A DNA stretch of 64,000 nucleotides from Streptomyces sp. NBC_01481 (GTDB lineage: Bacteria; Actinomycetota; Actinomycetes; Streptomycetales; Streptomycetaceae), in the NCBI RefSeq assembly GCF_026339995.1, contig NZ_JAPEPT010000007.1:1-64000 (forward strand), in the 5' to 3' direction. The notes beneath the pieces are model-generated. The model worked only from the letters and a program-made list of their open reading frames with translations. It was not told the DNA's origin and ran no database searches. Both the position numbers and the translations under genes were made by a program. Below are positions 16,125 through 25,120 of the stretch, piece after piece. Numbering within the stretch: position 1 is the stretch's first letter; each line of letters begins with the position of its first letter.

Positions 16125-17633
16125 GTGACCGTCACTGAACTGGTGTCGTACGAGGACGCCCTCGCTGCCTACGACCCCGTCATGGGCCTCGAGGTCCATG
16201 TCGAACTCGGCACCAAGACCAAGATGTTCTGCGGCTGCTCGACCGAGCTGGGCGCCGAGCCCAACTCGCAGACCTGCCCGACCTGTCTCGGCATGCCCGG
16301 CTCGCTCCCGGTCGTCAACGCGATCGGCGTCGAGTCGGCCGTCAAGATCGGCCTCGCGCTGAACTGCGAGATCGCCGAGTGGTGCCGCTTCGCCCGGAAG
16401 AACTACTTCTATCCGGACATGCCGAAGAACTTCCAGACCTCGCAGTACGACGAGCCGATCGCCTACAACGGCTATCTGGACGTTCAGCTGGAGGACGGCG
16501 AGGTCTTCCGCGTGCAGATCGAGCGCGCCCACATGGAGGAGGACACCGGCAAGTCTCTGCACGTCGGCGGCGCCACCGGCCGTATCCACGGCGCGTCCCA
16601 CTCGCTGCTGGACTACAACCGCGCCGGCATCCCGCTGATCGAGATCGTCACCAAGCCGATCGAGGGCGCGGGCGAGCGCGCGCCGGAGGTCGCCAAGGCG
16701 TACGTCGCCGAACTGCGCGAGCTCATCAAGGCGCTCGGTGTCTCCGAGGCCCGCATGGAGCAGGGCCAGATGCGCTGCGACGTGAACCTTTCGCTCCGGC
16801 CGCACGGCGTCGAGAAGTTCGGCACGCGCTCCGAGACGAAGAACGTCAACTCGCTGCGGTCGGTCGAGCGAGCGGCCCGCTTCGAGATCCAGCGCCACGC
16901 GGCGGTGCTCTCGTCCGGCGGCACGATCATCCAGGAGACCCGCCACTTCCACGAGGAGGACGGCTCCACGACGTCCGGCCGCGTGAAGGAGGAGGCGGAG
17001 GACTACCGGTACTTCCCGGAGCCCGACCTCGTCCCCGTCGCGCCTGCGCGCGAGTGGGTCGAGGAGCTTCGCGCCACGCTGCCCGAACTCCCGCGGGTGC
17101 GGCGGAACCGGCTGCGCGAGGAGTGGGGCGTCTCCGAGCACGACATGCAGTCGATCCTCAACGCGGGTGCGGTCGACCTGATCGTCGCCACGATCGACGC
17201 GGGTGCGGATGCCGCGTCCGCGCGCAAGTGGTGGATGGGCGAGCTCGCCCGCCGCTCCAACGAGGAGGGCGTCGAGCTCTCCTCGCTGCCCATCACGCCT
17301 GCCCAGGTGGCCAGGGTGGCGGCGCTGGTCGCGTCCGGCGACCTCAACGACAAGCTGGCCCGCCAGGTCATCGAGGGCGTACTCGCGGGCGAGGGCGGCC
17401 CCGACGACGTCGTCGAGAAGCGCGGCCTCAAGGTCGTCTCGGACGAGGGCGCGCTCGGCGCGGCGGTCGACGAGGCGATCGCGGGCAACGCGGCGATCGC
17501 CGACAAGATCCGCGGCGGCAAGGTCGCGGCGGTCGGCGCGCTGGTGGGCGCGGTCATGAAGACGACGCGCGGCCAGGCGGACGCGGCGCGCGTCAAGGAG
17601 CTCATCCTGCAGAAGCTCGGCGTCGAGGGCTGA
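16125..17633 (+). CDS. gatB: Glu-tRNA(Gln) amidotransferase subunit B
   Basis: The 502-residue GatB phosphorylates the tRNA-bound Glu/Asp carboxylate and transfers ammonia from GatA. MGLEVHVELGTKTKMFCGC starts the catalytic cradle, with zinc cysteines C-G-C and C-P-T-C around 35-55. The C-terminal helical and YqeY-like tail (about 350-500) binds the tRNA elbow. Start GTG 16125 follows GAGGGAAAG. It ends the gatC-gatA-ORF-gatB operon and is followed by a hairpin at 17648-17681. Confidence 0.96.
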   Translation: MTVTELVSYEDALAAYDPVMGLEVHVELGTKTKMFCGCSTELGAEPNSQTCPTCLGMPGSLPVVNAIGVESAVKIGLALNCEIAEWCRFARKNYFYPDMPKNFQTSQYDEPIAYNGYLDVQLEDGEVFRVQIERAHMEEDTGKSLHVGGATGRIHGASHSLLDYNRAGIPLIEIVTKPIEGAGERAPEVAKAYVAELRELIKALGVSEARMEQGQMRCDVNLSLRPHGVEKFGTRSETKNVNSLRSVERAARFEIQRHAAVLSSGGTIIQETRHFHEEDGSTTSGRVKEEAEDYRYFPEPDLVPVAPAREWVEELRATLPELPRVRRNRLREEWGVSEHDMQSILNAGAVDLIVATIDAGADAASARKWWMGELARRSNEEGVELSSLPITPAQVARVAALVASGDLNDKLARQVIEGVLAGEGGPDDVVEKRGLKVVSDEGALGAAVDEAIAGNAAIADKIRGGKVAAVGALVGAVMKTTRGQADAARVKELILQKLGVEG

Positions 17634-17647
17634 CGCTCGCGCAACGA

Positions 17648-17681
17648 GAGGCGGTTCGCACCTGCGGGTGCGGGCCGCCTC
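17648..17681 (+). terminator. gat operon terminator
   Basis: GAGGCGG (17648-17654) pairs with CCGCCTC (17675-17681), and inside it CGCACC pairs with GGTGCG around a TGCG loop, making one long hairpin 14 bases after the gatB stop. No U run. Confidence 0.7.
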
Positions 17682-18042
17682 CGGCGTTCCGAGCGCCGCC
17701 GCCCTACGCGCCACCGACGTGCCGGATGCGGCGGCCCGCCTGGCCGGCGAGGCCCGGGAGCCGAGACCCGGGAAGCTATGACCGGGGGCGCCCCGGGACA
17801 CGGGCGCCGGACGCGCCACGCTGAGGGCGGGGTGCCGGGAGGCAGGGCGCCGAGAAACGGCGGGCTGTGCCGAGGCCCGGGTGCCGGACGCGGGGAGCTC
17901 GGGCCGGGGTGCCGGGAGGCAGGGCGCCGAGAAACGGCGTGCGTGCCTGGCGGTGAGGCCCGGGTGCCGAACGAGGGGACGGGGGCGCCGGGGCTCGGGC
18001 AACGCGGAGGCACCCGCCTCGGGCGCGGCGTTGCCCGGTGGA
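17682..18042. repeat. GC-rich direct-repeat region after gatB
   Basis: This convergent intergenic stretch has no credible gene. A 35-base sequence starting CGGGGTGCCGGGAGGC occurs perfectly at 17828-17862 and 17905-17939 (period 77). A second unit, GAGGCCCGGG followed by A/T-GCCG, recurs at 17749, 17872 and 17955. The units interleave, giving an imperfect tandem array of about 210-250 bases. The strand composition is strongly G-rich, so slippage or G-rich structures are possible. Confidence 0.7.
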
Positions 18043-18951
18043 TCAGTGGCGTATGCCCAGGCCCGGGAGCCACAGTTCGCCGCGGTCCTTGCAGCTGACA
18101 TCCCTCGCGCGCAGTTCCTCCGGCTCCTTCGTGCCGCGTGCCCGCAGTTCCGTGACCGCCAGTCGGGCCACCGCCGCCACCTCCGGGCGCTCCGGCTCCG
18201 GGAAGTCCGTCTGCCACCAGCCCCGGTCGCGGGACTGCCAGCCGCGTGAGCGCATCAAGCCCGCCCGCTCCGGGCTGTCCTCGCCGTCGCGGTCGTCGAC
18301 GGAGACATGCAGCCCGTCCTCCAGCGCGTACGAGATCTGAAGCTGACGGCCGCGGTCCGCCCCGCTGGTCACGCTGAAGCTCGCCCAGTCGCCGCCGACC
18401 TGCACCGAAAGCTGCTCCACCCAGGCCGTGAGCAGCAACTCCAGCGCGCTCTGGAAGTGTTCGAGGCTGGAGGCCATCCTCCCGCCCGGCCGCTCGATGG
18501 GCCGAACGCCCGGCCCGCTCCGGTCCAGCTGCCAGACGTACGGCAGGAAGGCGAAGTCGTGCTGCTCGTCCGCCGACCAGGCGCCGCCCCAGTCGAAGAT
18601 GCGCCGTTCGTCGCTCTCCAAGGTGTCCGTGTCGTGGACCGACAGCTGCGCGCGGTGGCGGTTGCCCGCGAGCAGCACGACCCTTCTGCTGTCCCGCCAG
18701 CGGATATTGGGCCCTTCCGCCGAGCCGCCGTAGAGCGTCGGCTCGCCGATCCGGGCCACGATCGCGGCGTACACCTCCCGGAAGGCCTCCCGCCGGTCCC
18801 GCAGCGAGGCCCCCGGGTCGTACGCCAGCACCGGAACCGGAGCCCGGTCGAAGTACGGATCGGGTGTGTCATGGAGCGTCAGGGCGAACTCCGCGGCGTC
18901 GCCGGGCCAAACGATCGGCTGGTTGGTCCCCGTGTTTTCCATGTCACCCAT
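18043..18951 (-). CDS. Hypothetical protein, possible TY-Chap/YbjN-like C-terminal domain
   Basis: The 302-residue protein starts at ATG 18951 (MGDMENTGTNQPIVW); ATG 18942 is an alternative, and the frame upstream to 19014 is less likely. It has no signal peptide or membrane helix. The N-terminal part (to about 165) is polar with SADEQHDFAFLPYVWQLDR. The C-terminal part (about 175-290), with HFQSALELLLTAWVEQL and GLMRSRGWQSRDRGWWQTDF, resembles the TY-Chap/YbjN peptide-binding chaperone fold, a weak memory-based match. It is divergent from the phospholipase gene. Confidence 0.6.
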   Translation of the reverse strand: MGDMENTGTNQPIVWPGDAAEFALTLHDTPDPYFDRAPVPVLAYDPGASLRDRREAFREVYAAIVARIGEPTLYGGSAEGPNIRWRDSRRVVLLAGNRHRAQLSVHDTDTLESDERRIFDWGGAWSADEQHDFAFLPYVWQLDRSGPGVRPIERPGGRMASSLEHFQSALELLLTAWVEQLSVQVGGDWASFSVTSGADRGRQLQISYALEDGLHVSVDDRDGEDSPERAGLMRSRGWQSRDRGWWQTDFPEPERPEVAAVARLAVTELRARGTKEPEELRARDVSCKDRGELWLPGLGIRH

Positions 18952-19204
18952 CGTGCCAGCCGCCACCGACAACGCCGGCCGTACGGATGGGGATTTACGG
19001 CCCCGGAACAGCACGGGTACGGCAGGCGCACAGTCTCGGGACGGCTGGGGGTGGGTAACGGCCGGTAACGCCCCCGGCAGTCCCGGCGTCTTGGACTCTT
19101 CGCACGGACTCTTGGACGTTCACCGCTGCGCCCTCCATGGGACTTCCTCAAGTCATCCGGCTTCATTACGTTCCGGGCGGTAACAGCGGAATCGGGAGGA
19201 TCAC

Positions 19205-21307
19205 TTGACCACGGACATGTCACGGCGGCGTCTGCTCGCACTCGGCGGAGGCACGCTCGGCGCCGCGGCGGCCGGGTCGCTGCTGCCCCCGTCCCTCCAG
19301 GCAGCGCTGGCCGCCGAGCCCGCGCCCGGCGGGCTGCACGCGGTCAAGCACGTGGTGATCCTCATGCAGGAGAACCGGTCCTTCGACCACTACTTCGGCA
19401 CCCTGCGCGGCGTGCGCGGCTTCGGTGACCGCAACGCCGTCGAACTCCCCTCCGGCAGGCCCGTCTTCGAGCAGCCCGGCCCGCTCGGCAGCAGCGTGCT
19501 GCCCTTCCCCGTCCGGGGCGCCGCCGAGACGCAGAAGAAGGACCTCCAGTACATCGGCGCCCTCGACCACTCCTGGAACGGCGGCGCCAAGGCCTGGGCC
19601 GACGGCTGGATGAACAACTGGGTCTCCGCCAAGTCGGCCGCCACGATGGCCTATTACGACCGCCGGGACATTCCGCTGCACTACGAGCTCGCGGACACCT
19701 TCACCATCTGCGACGCCTACCACTCCTCGATCCATACGTCGACGAGCCCGAACCGCAACCACCTGTGGAGCGGGAAGACCGGCTTCGAGGCCGACGGCAA
19801 GCGCGCCGTCGACAACGATGCCTACGACGAGGGCACGCATCCCGGCTACGACTGGTGCACCTACGCCGAGCGGCTGGAGAAGGCCGGGCGGAGCTGGAAG
19901 ACGTACTCCGAGTGGGAGAACTTCACCGACAACCAGATCGAGTTCTTCACCACCTTCAAAGCGATCGCCCGCAAGGCGCTCGTCAAAACCGGCGGCCACA
20001 CCTTCATGGAGTCGTTCTACGCGGCCGTCCGTGACACGCAGGACACCGCCGAGCGCGATCGGCTGCTGGGTCTGCTGGAGGAAGGGGTCGCGGGCCTCAC
20101 CCCCGCCGAGCGACGGCTCTTCGAGCGCGGGCTGCGCCGTGTGCCCACCGGCACGCTCGCCGAGGAGTTCGCCAAGGACGTCGCGGCGGGGACCCTGCCG
20201 GCCGTCTCCTATCTGGTGCCGTCCGCTGTCGACTCCGAGCACCCCAGCGTCTCCTCGCCCATCCACAGCGCGACGATTGTCTACAAGGTGCTCGACGCCC
20301 TCGGCTCGCACCCCGACGTCTGGCGGCACACCGTCGTCCTGATCAACTACGACGAGAACGACGGCTTCTTCGACCATGTCCCGCCGCCGGTCGCGCCGCC
20401 CGAGGTCACCGACGAGCAGTGGAACGGCAAGCCCACCGGGCTGGGCGTGCGGGTGCCGATGCTGGTCGTCTCGCCCTGGTCGGTCGGCGGCTACGTCTGC
20501 TCCGAGGTCTTCGACCACACCTCGGTGATCCGGCTGCTGGAGAAGTGGACCGGCATCGAGGAGCCCAACATCAGCCCCTGGCGGCGCGCCGTCACCGGAG
20601 ATCTGACCTCCGCCTTAGACTTCCGGCGCGGCAGGCCGCAGCCCGATGTGGACCAGCCCGGCGCGATCCCGCCGTTCACCGGCCGCTGGCGGCCCGTGCC
20701 GCCGCTGGTGCAGCACATGCCCGTCCAGGAGGAGGGGACACGGCCCGCGCGGCCGCTGCCGTACCAGCCCGACGCGCACGGCAGGATCACCGGCGGTGGC
20801 AGGACCTTCACGGTCTTCCTCGGCAACAGCGGCGGGGGGAGCGCGCACTTCGCGCTCTATCCGTACGCCGGTGAGTTCCCCATGCCCCAGCACAAGGACG
20901 TAAGGGGCAAGGCGCAATGGTCGGTGCCCCTTACCAAGGACGCCTACCGCTTCACGATCACCGGGCCGAACGGCTTCCGCCGTGAGTTCGCGGGCAGCGT
21001 GGGCGGCGCGGCCGAAGTGTCCTCGTCCATCGACCACCACGACCGCGATCTCCACCTCACCCTGCGCAACGACGGCAGCAAGCCGGTCACCTTCACCATC
21101 CGGCCGCTGGCCTACGTCGACGAGGCGGACCTCGAGGACTGGACCCGCACGGTCACGGTCAAGCCGGGGCGCAGCCGCAGCGTCGTCCACTCGGCGGCCG
21201 ACGCGCACGGCTGGTACGACATCGAGGTGACCGCCGACCGCGAATCCGGCTTCCGTCGCCGTTTGATGGGTCACATAGAGAACGGGCGAGCGAGCGTCTC
21301 GGGCTGA
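19205..21307 (+). CDS. Tat-secreted phospholipase C (phosphocholine-type)
   Basis: The 700-residue enzyme would hydrolyse phosphatidylcholine-type lipids outside the cell. I choose TTG 19205 because GGGAGGA at 19194-19200 is correctly spaced for it; the in-frame ATG 19217 is 16 bases from that site. The Tat signal MSRRRLLALGGGTLGAAAAG is followed by an Ala-rich cleavage zone. The catalytic alkaline-phosphatase-like domain spans about 45-480 with VVILMQENRSFDHYFG, and two C-terminal DUF756-type beta domains follow (about 510-690). Secreted PLCs in streptomycetes are often phosphate-regulated, but I see no convincing PHO box here. Confidence 0.92.
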   Translation: MTTDMSRRRLLALGGGTLGAAAAGSLLPPSLQAALAAEPAPGGLHAVKHVVILMQENRSFDHYFGTLRGVRGFGDRNAVELPSGRPVFEQPGPLGSSVLPFPVRGAAETQKKDLQYIGALDHSWNGGAKAWADGWMNNWVSAKSAATMAYYDRRDIPLHYELADTFTICDAYHSSIHTSTSPNRNHLWSGKTGFEADGKRAVDNDAYDEGTHPGYDWCTYAERLEKAGRSWKTYSEWENFTDNQIEFFTTFKAIARKALVKTGGHTFMESFYAAVRDTQDTAERDRLLGLLEEGVAGLTPAERRLFERGLRRVPTGTLAEEFAKDVAAGTLPAVSYLVPSAVDSEHPSVSSPIHSATIVYKVLDALGSHPDVWRHTVVLINYDENDGFFDHVPPPVAPPEVTDEQWNGKPTGLGVRVPMLVVSPWSVGGYVCSEVFDHTSVIRLLEKWTGIEEPNISPWRRAVTGDLTSALDFRRGRPQPDVDQPGAIPPFTGRWRPVPPLVQHMPVQEEGTRPARPLPYQPDAHGRITGGGRTFTVFLGNSGGGSAHFALYPYAGEFPMPQHKDVRGKAQWSVPLTKDAYRFTITGPNGFRREFAGSVGGAAEVSSSIDHHDRDLHLTLRNDGSKPVTFTIRPLAYVDEADLEDWTRTVTVKPGRSRSVVHSAADAHGWYDIEVTADRESGFRRRLMGHIENGRASVSG

Positions 21308-21336
21308 ACGCAGAGCCTGCGTAACCGCAGGTGAAA

Positions 21337-21367
21337 AGGGGGTCCGGGAGCTGAATCCGGGCCCCCT
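21337..21367 (+). terminator. Hairpin after the phospholipase C gene
   Basis: An 11-bp stem (21337-21347 with 21357-21367, AGGGGGTCCGG against CCGGGCCCCCT, one G-T pair) with a 9-base loop lies 30 bases after the stop. Confidence 0.7.
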
Positions 21368-21449
21368 GGAGCTGCTGTGAGGAAGGCCACGAAAGGGGCA
21401 AAGGATCAGGTTCTGCTGCAAGAGTGTCCCTTCGTAGGTTTCGTTGGTC

Positions 21450-23714
21450 ATGAGTTCTTTGCGGGCTGTTCCCGATCAAAGATCCACGAACCACCCAGGG
21501 AGCAGTCCGTTGGCAGCAATCGCACGGTGGTGCATCACGCACCGACTCGTAGCAGTAGTGCTCTGGCTGCTGGCTTTCGTCGGCGTCGCAGTCGCCGCGG
21601 GCGTCGCGGGCACCGCTTACTCCAACGACTACGAAGTCCCGGGCACCGAGTCCGGCCGTGCCACCGCCCTCCTGCAGGAGGGCTTCCACGGCCAGGGCGG
21701 CGACAGCGACGCCATCGTCTGGCACACGGACACCGGAAGCGTCCGCGCCGCGGGCGTCCAGCAGCCCGTCTCCCAGATGCTCGACAAGGTCGCGGGGCTC
21801 GACGGGGTCGCCTCCGTCACCAGCCCGTACGGCAACGAGGGCATCGGCCAGACCAGCGCGGACGGGCACACCGCCTTCGCCACCGTCACCTTCGACCAGC
21901 AGGCCGACGCCATCCCCGAGGCGCAGGCCGAGGCGGTCGTCGCCACCGCGAAGGCGGCCGAGACCGGCGGGCTCCAGGTCGAGCTCGGCGGCAGCGCCAT
22001 CGCGCTCACCGAAGCGTCCACGGCCCATGTGGCCGAGATCGTCGGCGTGGTCGTCGCCGCCGTCGTCCTCTTCCTCGCCTTCGGCTCGCTCGCCGCCAGC
22101 CTGCTCCCCATAGCCACCGCGCTCGTCTCGGTCGGCACCGCCTATGCGGGCACCGTGCTGCTCGGGCATGTGATGAGCGTCGCCGACTTCGCCCCGATGC
22201 TCGGCATGCTCATCGGGCTCGGCGTCGGCATCGACTACGCGCTGTTCATCGTGACCAGACACCGCAAGGGACTGCGGCGCGGACTGCCGGTGGCCGAAGC
22301 GGCCCGGGAGGCGGTACGCACCACCGGCCGTGCCGTCGTCTTCGCGGGCGCCACCGTCTGTATCGCCCTGCTCGGCATGCTCATCCTGCAGCTCAGCTTC
22401 CTCAACGGCGTCGCGATCGCTGCCTGTCTGACCGTCGTCCTCACCGTGGCGGCCTCGGTGACGCTGCTGCCCGCACTGCTGTCGTTCATCGGTATGCGGG
22501 CCCTCAGCAGGCGCGAACGGCGCCGGCTCGCCGAACACGGCCCGCAGCCCGAGCTGCCGACCGGCTTCGCCGCCCGCTGGTCCGCCTTCGTCGAACGCCA
22601 TCCGAAACTGCTCGGAGCCGTCGCCGCGGTGGTCATGCTGGTGCTTGCCCTGCCGACGTTCTCGCTCCACCTCGGCACCTCCGACCAGGGCAACGGCGCC
22701 GCCACCTCCACCACCCGCCAGGCCTACGACCAGCTCGCCGAAGGCTTCGGCCCCGGCGTCAACGGCCCCCTCACCTTGGTCGCGCATCTCGACGGCGCCG
22801 ACGACCGGCTGGCGATGGACAAGCTGCCCGACGCCCTGCGAGGCGCCAAGGGCATCGAGTCCGTCGGTCCGGTGACGTACAACGGCAGCGGCGACACGGC
22901 GGTGCTCACCGCCGTACCGGACTCGGCGCCCCAGTCGAAGGCGACCAGCGAGCTCGTCGACCGGCTGCGCGACGACGTCCTGCCCACCGCGACGGACGGC
23001 ACATCGCTGCAGGTCCACGTCGGCGGGGTGACGGCGAGCTACGACGACTTCGCCGAGATCATCATCGGCAAGCTCCCTCTCTTCGTCGGTGTCGTCATCG
23101 CCCTCGGCTGTCTGCTCCTGCTGCTGGCCTTCCGCTCGATCGGTATCCCGCTCAAGGCCGCCCTGATGAATGTGGCCGCCGTCGCCTCCTCCTTCGGGAT
23201 CGTCGTCGCGATCTTCCAGTGGGGCTGGGGCAGCGAGCTGCTCGGGCTCGGACGGGCCGGCCCGATCGAGCCCTTCCTGCCGGTGATCATGGTCTCGGTG
23301 CTCTTCGGGCTCTCGATGGACTACCAGGTCTTCCTGGTGAGCCGGATGTACGAGGAGTGGCTGGAGACCGGCGACAACCGCCGGGCGGTTCGGGTCGGCC
23401 TCGCCGAGACCAGCCGGGTGATCAACTCCGCGGCCGTGATCATGATTTCGGTCTTCCTCGCCTTCGTGCTCAGCGGCGAGCGGGTCATAGCGATGTTCGG
23501 CATAGCGCTCGCGGCGGCGGTCGCGCTGGACGCCTTCGTGCTGCGTACGCTCCTGGTGCCCGCCCTGATGCACATGCTGGGCGGCGCGAACTGGTGGCTG
23601 CCACGCTGGCTCGACCGCAGGCTGCCCCGCATCAGCATCGAACCGCCCGAGTGCCGCGTCCATGCGAAGATCCCTGGGCAGCGCGCGAGCGAGGAATCCC
23701 AGCTCGTGCCGTAG
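21450..23714 (+). CDS. MMPL/RND-family membrane transporter
   Basis: The product has about 754 residues from ATG 21450 (MSSLRAVPDQRST); TTG 21444 in the same frame is possible. The layout is RND-like: helix 1 at about 30-50, a large external loop, then two sets of helices at about 180-370 and 530-710. The MMPL signature occurs twice: GMLIGLGVGIDYALFIVTRH in the first half and VLFGLSMDYQVFLVSRMYEE in the second, with the proton-relay Asp-Tyr pairs intact. Such proteins export lipids or drugs; the substrate here is unknown. Length is typical for streptomycete MMPL proteins. The gene is preceded by the PLC terminator and followed closely by a GNAT gene. Confidence 0.9.
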   Translation: MSSLRAVPDQRSTNHPGSSPLAAIARWCITHRLVAVVLWLLAFVGVAVAAGVAGTAYSNDYEVPGTESGRATALLQEGFHGQGGDSDAIVWHTDTGSVRAAGVQQPVSQMLDKVAGLDGVASVTSPYGNEGIGQTSADGHTAFATVTFDQQADAIPEAQAEAVVATAKAAETGGLQVELGGSAIALTEASTAHVAEIVGVVVAAVVLFLAFGSLAASLLPIATALVSVGTAYAGTVLLGHVMSVADFAPMLGMLIGLGVGIDYALFIVTRHRKGLRRGLPVAEAAREAVRTTGRAVVFAGATVCIALLGMLILQLSFLNGVAIAACLTVVLTVAASVTLLPALLSFIGMRALSRRERRRLAEHGPQPELPTGFAARWSAFVERHPKLLGAVAAVVMLVLALPTFSLHLGTSDQGNGAATSTTRQAYDQLAEGFGPGVNGPLTLVAHLDGADDRLAMDKLPDALRGAKGIESVGPVTYNGSGDTAVLTAVPDSAPQSKATSELVDRLRDDVLPTATDGTSLQVHVGGVTASYDDFAEIIIGKLPLFVGVVIALGCLLLLLAFRSIGIPLKAALMNVAAVASSFGIVVAIFQWGWGSELLGLGRAGPIEPFLPVIMVSVLFGLSMDYQVFLVSRMYEEWLETGDNRRAVRVGLAETSRVINSAAVIMISVFLAFVLSGERVIAMFGIALAAAVALDAFVLRTLLVPALMHMLGGANWWLPRWLDRRLPRISIEPPECRVHAKIPGQRASEESQLVP

Positions 23715-23739
23715 GGCGTCAACGGGCCGGAGGAAAACG

Positions 23740-24315
23740 ATGTTCGCGATATCCCTGGGCGACGACGGAGCGGAACTGCGCCCCCTGGAGCCGTGGCGGG
23801 CCGAGGAGTTCCTGGCCCACATCGACCGCGGACGGGAATTCATCGGCCAGTACATCGGCCTTGCGGCCGCCGCGACCGACATCGAATCGGCGCGCGGCTT
23901 CCTCCAGTCGCACGCTGAGAAGCAGGCCGCCGACGGCGGCCGGATCTACGGGATCTGGCTGGACGGGACCCTCGTCGGCGGGGTCCTCTTCCGGGTCTTC
24001 GACACCGCCCTGGAGTACTGCGAGGTCGGCTGCTGGCTGGAGCCCTCAGGGGCGGGCCGCGGTCTGGTCACCCGTGCCGTACGCGTGTTGATCGACTGGG
24101 CGGTACTGGAGCGGGGGATGCACCGCGTCGAGTGGATGGCCGCGGCCGGGAACACGGCGAGCCTCAAGGTGGCGCAGCGGCTGGGGATGACGCGCGACGG
24201 GGTGCTGCGGGAGGCCTATCCGTACCGGGGCGTACGGCACGACATGGAGGTCTGGTCCGTGCTGGCGCCCCAGTGGCGGGAGCTGCGGGCGGCCGACGCG
24301 GCCTCCCCTCGATAG
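23740..24315 (+). CDS. GNAT acetyltransferase, RimJ/RimL-like
   Basis: The 191-residue protein starts at ATG 23740 after GGAGGA at 23729-23734. It has the acetyl-CoA-binding strand and loop with CEVGCWLEPSGAGRGLVTRA, the later WMAAAGNTASLKVAQRLGM and the ending GVRHDMEVWSVL, typical of ribosomal-protein N-acetyltransferases of the RimJ/L type. The real substrate may differ. It follows the MMPL gene by 25 bases and may be co-transcribed. Confidence 0.85.
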   Translation: MFAISLGDDGAELRPLEPWRAEEFLAHIDRGREFIGQYIGLAAAATDIESARGFLQSHAEKQAADGGRIYGIWLDGTLVGGVLFRVFDTALEYCEVGCWLEPSGAGRGLVTRAVRVLIDWAVLERGMHRVEWMAAAGNTASLKVAQRLGMTRDGVLREAYPYRGVRHDMEVWSVLAPQWRELRAADAASPR

Positions 24316-24381
24316 AGCGCCTCTCGTCGTTGAGGGGACTCGTTAAGGGGACTCTCAGACAGGCCGCCTAGCGTGCGGCGC

Positions 24382-24951
24382 ATGAACTCCACCGAGACCA
24401 AAAAGACCACCGAACCGACCGAGGCGACCACCTCGACCGTGGTGAAGGACGAGGGCGACGGCGCGGCCGCCGAGCCGGTCGGGACCGACGCCGACGCCAC
24501 GTCCGAGGCCCAGGCCCTCGACGACGAGACGGAGGGCGCCGAGACCGAGGACGCCGAGGACACTCCGCGTGCTTCGTCCGGCATCGCAGCCGCCGCCGCG
24601 GCCGTGGTGGCCGCCGGTCTCGGCGTCGTCGCGCTCAGCGGCACCTGGGTCGGGAAGGTCGCCGCCGAGCGCCAGACCCTGATCGGCCAGATCAAGACCT
24701 CGCAGGGCGGCACCCCCGCCCAGCAGATCGCCGCGGTCTATGGCGACGCCTGGCACACCACCGCCCTGGTCAACGGCGTCTTCGCGCTGCTCGCCCTGAT
24801 CGTCGGCGTGGCCGTGCTGGCCGTGCCGCAGAAGGCTGGCTGGGTACGTGCGTTCGCCGTGGCCGGAGTGGCACTGGGCGTCCTGGGGATGATCGTCTCC
24901 GCCGGGATGTACTTCGATCTCCTCCTGTCACTGCCCACCACCGGCTCCTAG
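24382..24951 (+). CDS. Membrane protein with acidic N-terminus, unknown function
   Basis: The 189-residue protein starts at ATG 24382. TAGCGT at 24369-24374 sits 7 bases before the start and there is no ribosome site, so it is probably leaderless. Residues 1-70 are Thr/Glu/Asp-rich and disordered. Three or four hydrophobic helices follow (about 72-92, 128-150, 160-184), with the ending LLLSLPTTGS. No family recognised. Its TAG stop lies inside the CCTAGG that borders the MITE-like element, so mobile DNA begins immediately after the gene. The stop would have been the same before insertion. Confidence 0.72.
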   Translation: MNSTETKKTTEPTEATTSTVVKDEGDGAAAEPVGTDADATSEAQALDDETEGAETEDAEDTPRASSGIAAAAAAVVAAGLGVVALSGTWVGKVAAERQTLIGQIKTSQGGTPAQQIAAVYGDAWHTTALVNGVFALLALIVGVAVLAVPQKAGWVRAFAVAGVALGVLGMIVSAGMYFDLLLSLPTTGS

Positions 24952-24952
24952 G

Positions 24953-25120
24953 TCGTGTCTTCAAAGTCCCGTCTGCCCGGCGACGCCTGGCACGCACGCT
25001 CGCCGCGTTGTCGTCAGTCGCCGATGCTCCGCATGGACTCCTTCCTCCGCCTTGCGATCGCACGCACCAGACGCCGCCGGGCCCGCCCTTCGGGCGGACG
25101 ACGCTACTTTGAAGACACTC
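24953..25120. mobile_element. MITE-like palindromic element, 168 bp
   Basis: The element is bounded by CCTAGG at 24947-24952 and 25121-25126. Its ends carry a perfect 13-bp inverted repeat, GTGTCTTCAAAGT (24955-24967) and ACTTTGAAGACAC (25106-25118). The imperfect pairing continues inwards: CCCGGCGACGCCTGG on the left against CCCGGCGGCGTCTGG on the reverse strand of the right. It encodes no transposase, so it would need one in trans, possibly from an IS5-like element with the same ends; that parent is inferred, not seen. Confidence 0.8.

Noticed and set aside
16041..18217. Minus-strand open frames of 400-690 residues across gatB and the repeat region
   Set aside because: They are antisense to gatB or run through the G-rich direct repeats; the products are low-complexity Arg/Pro/Ala sequence.
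19093..19124. Possible PHO box upstream of phospholipase C (GTTCACC with GGACTCTT repeats)
   Set aside because: Only one GTTCACC unit is present; the 11-base spaced second unit is missing. The GGACTCTT direct repeat does not match the PhoP consensus.
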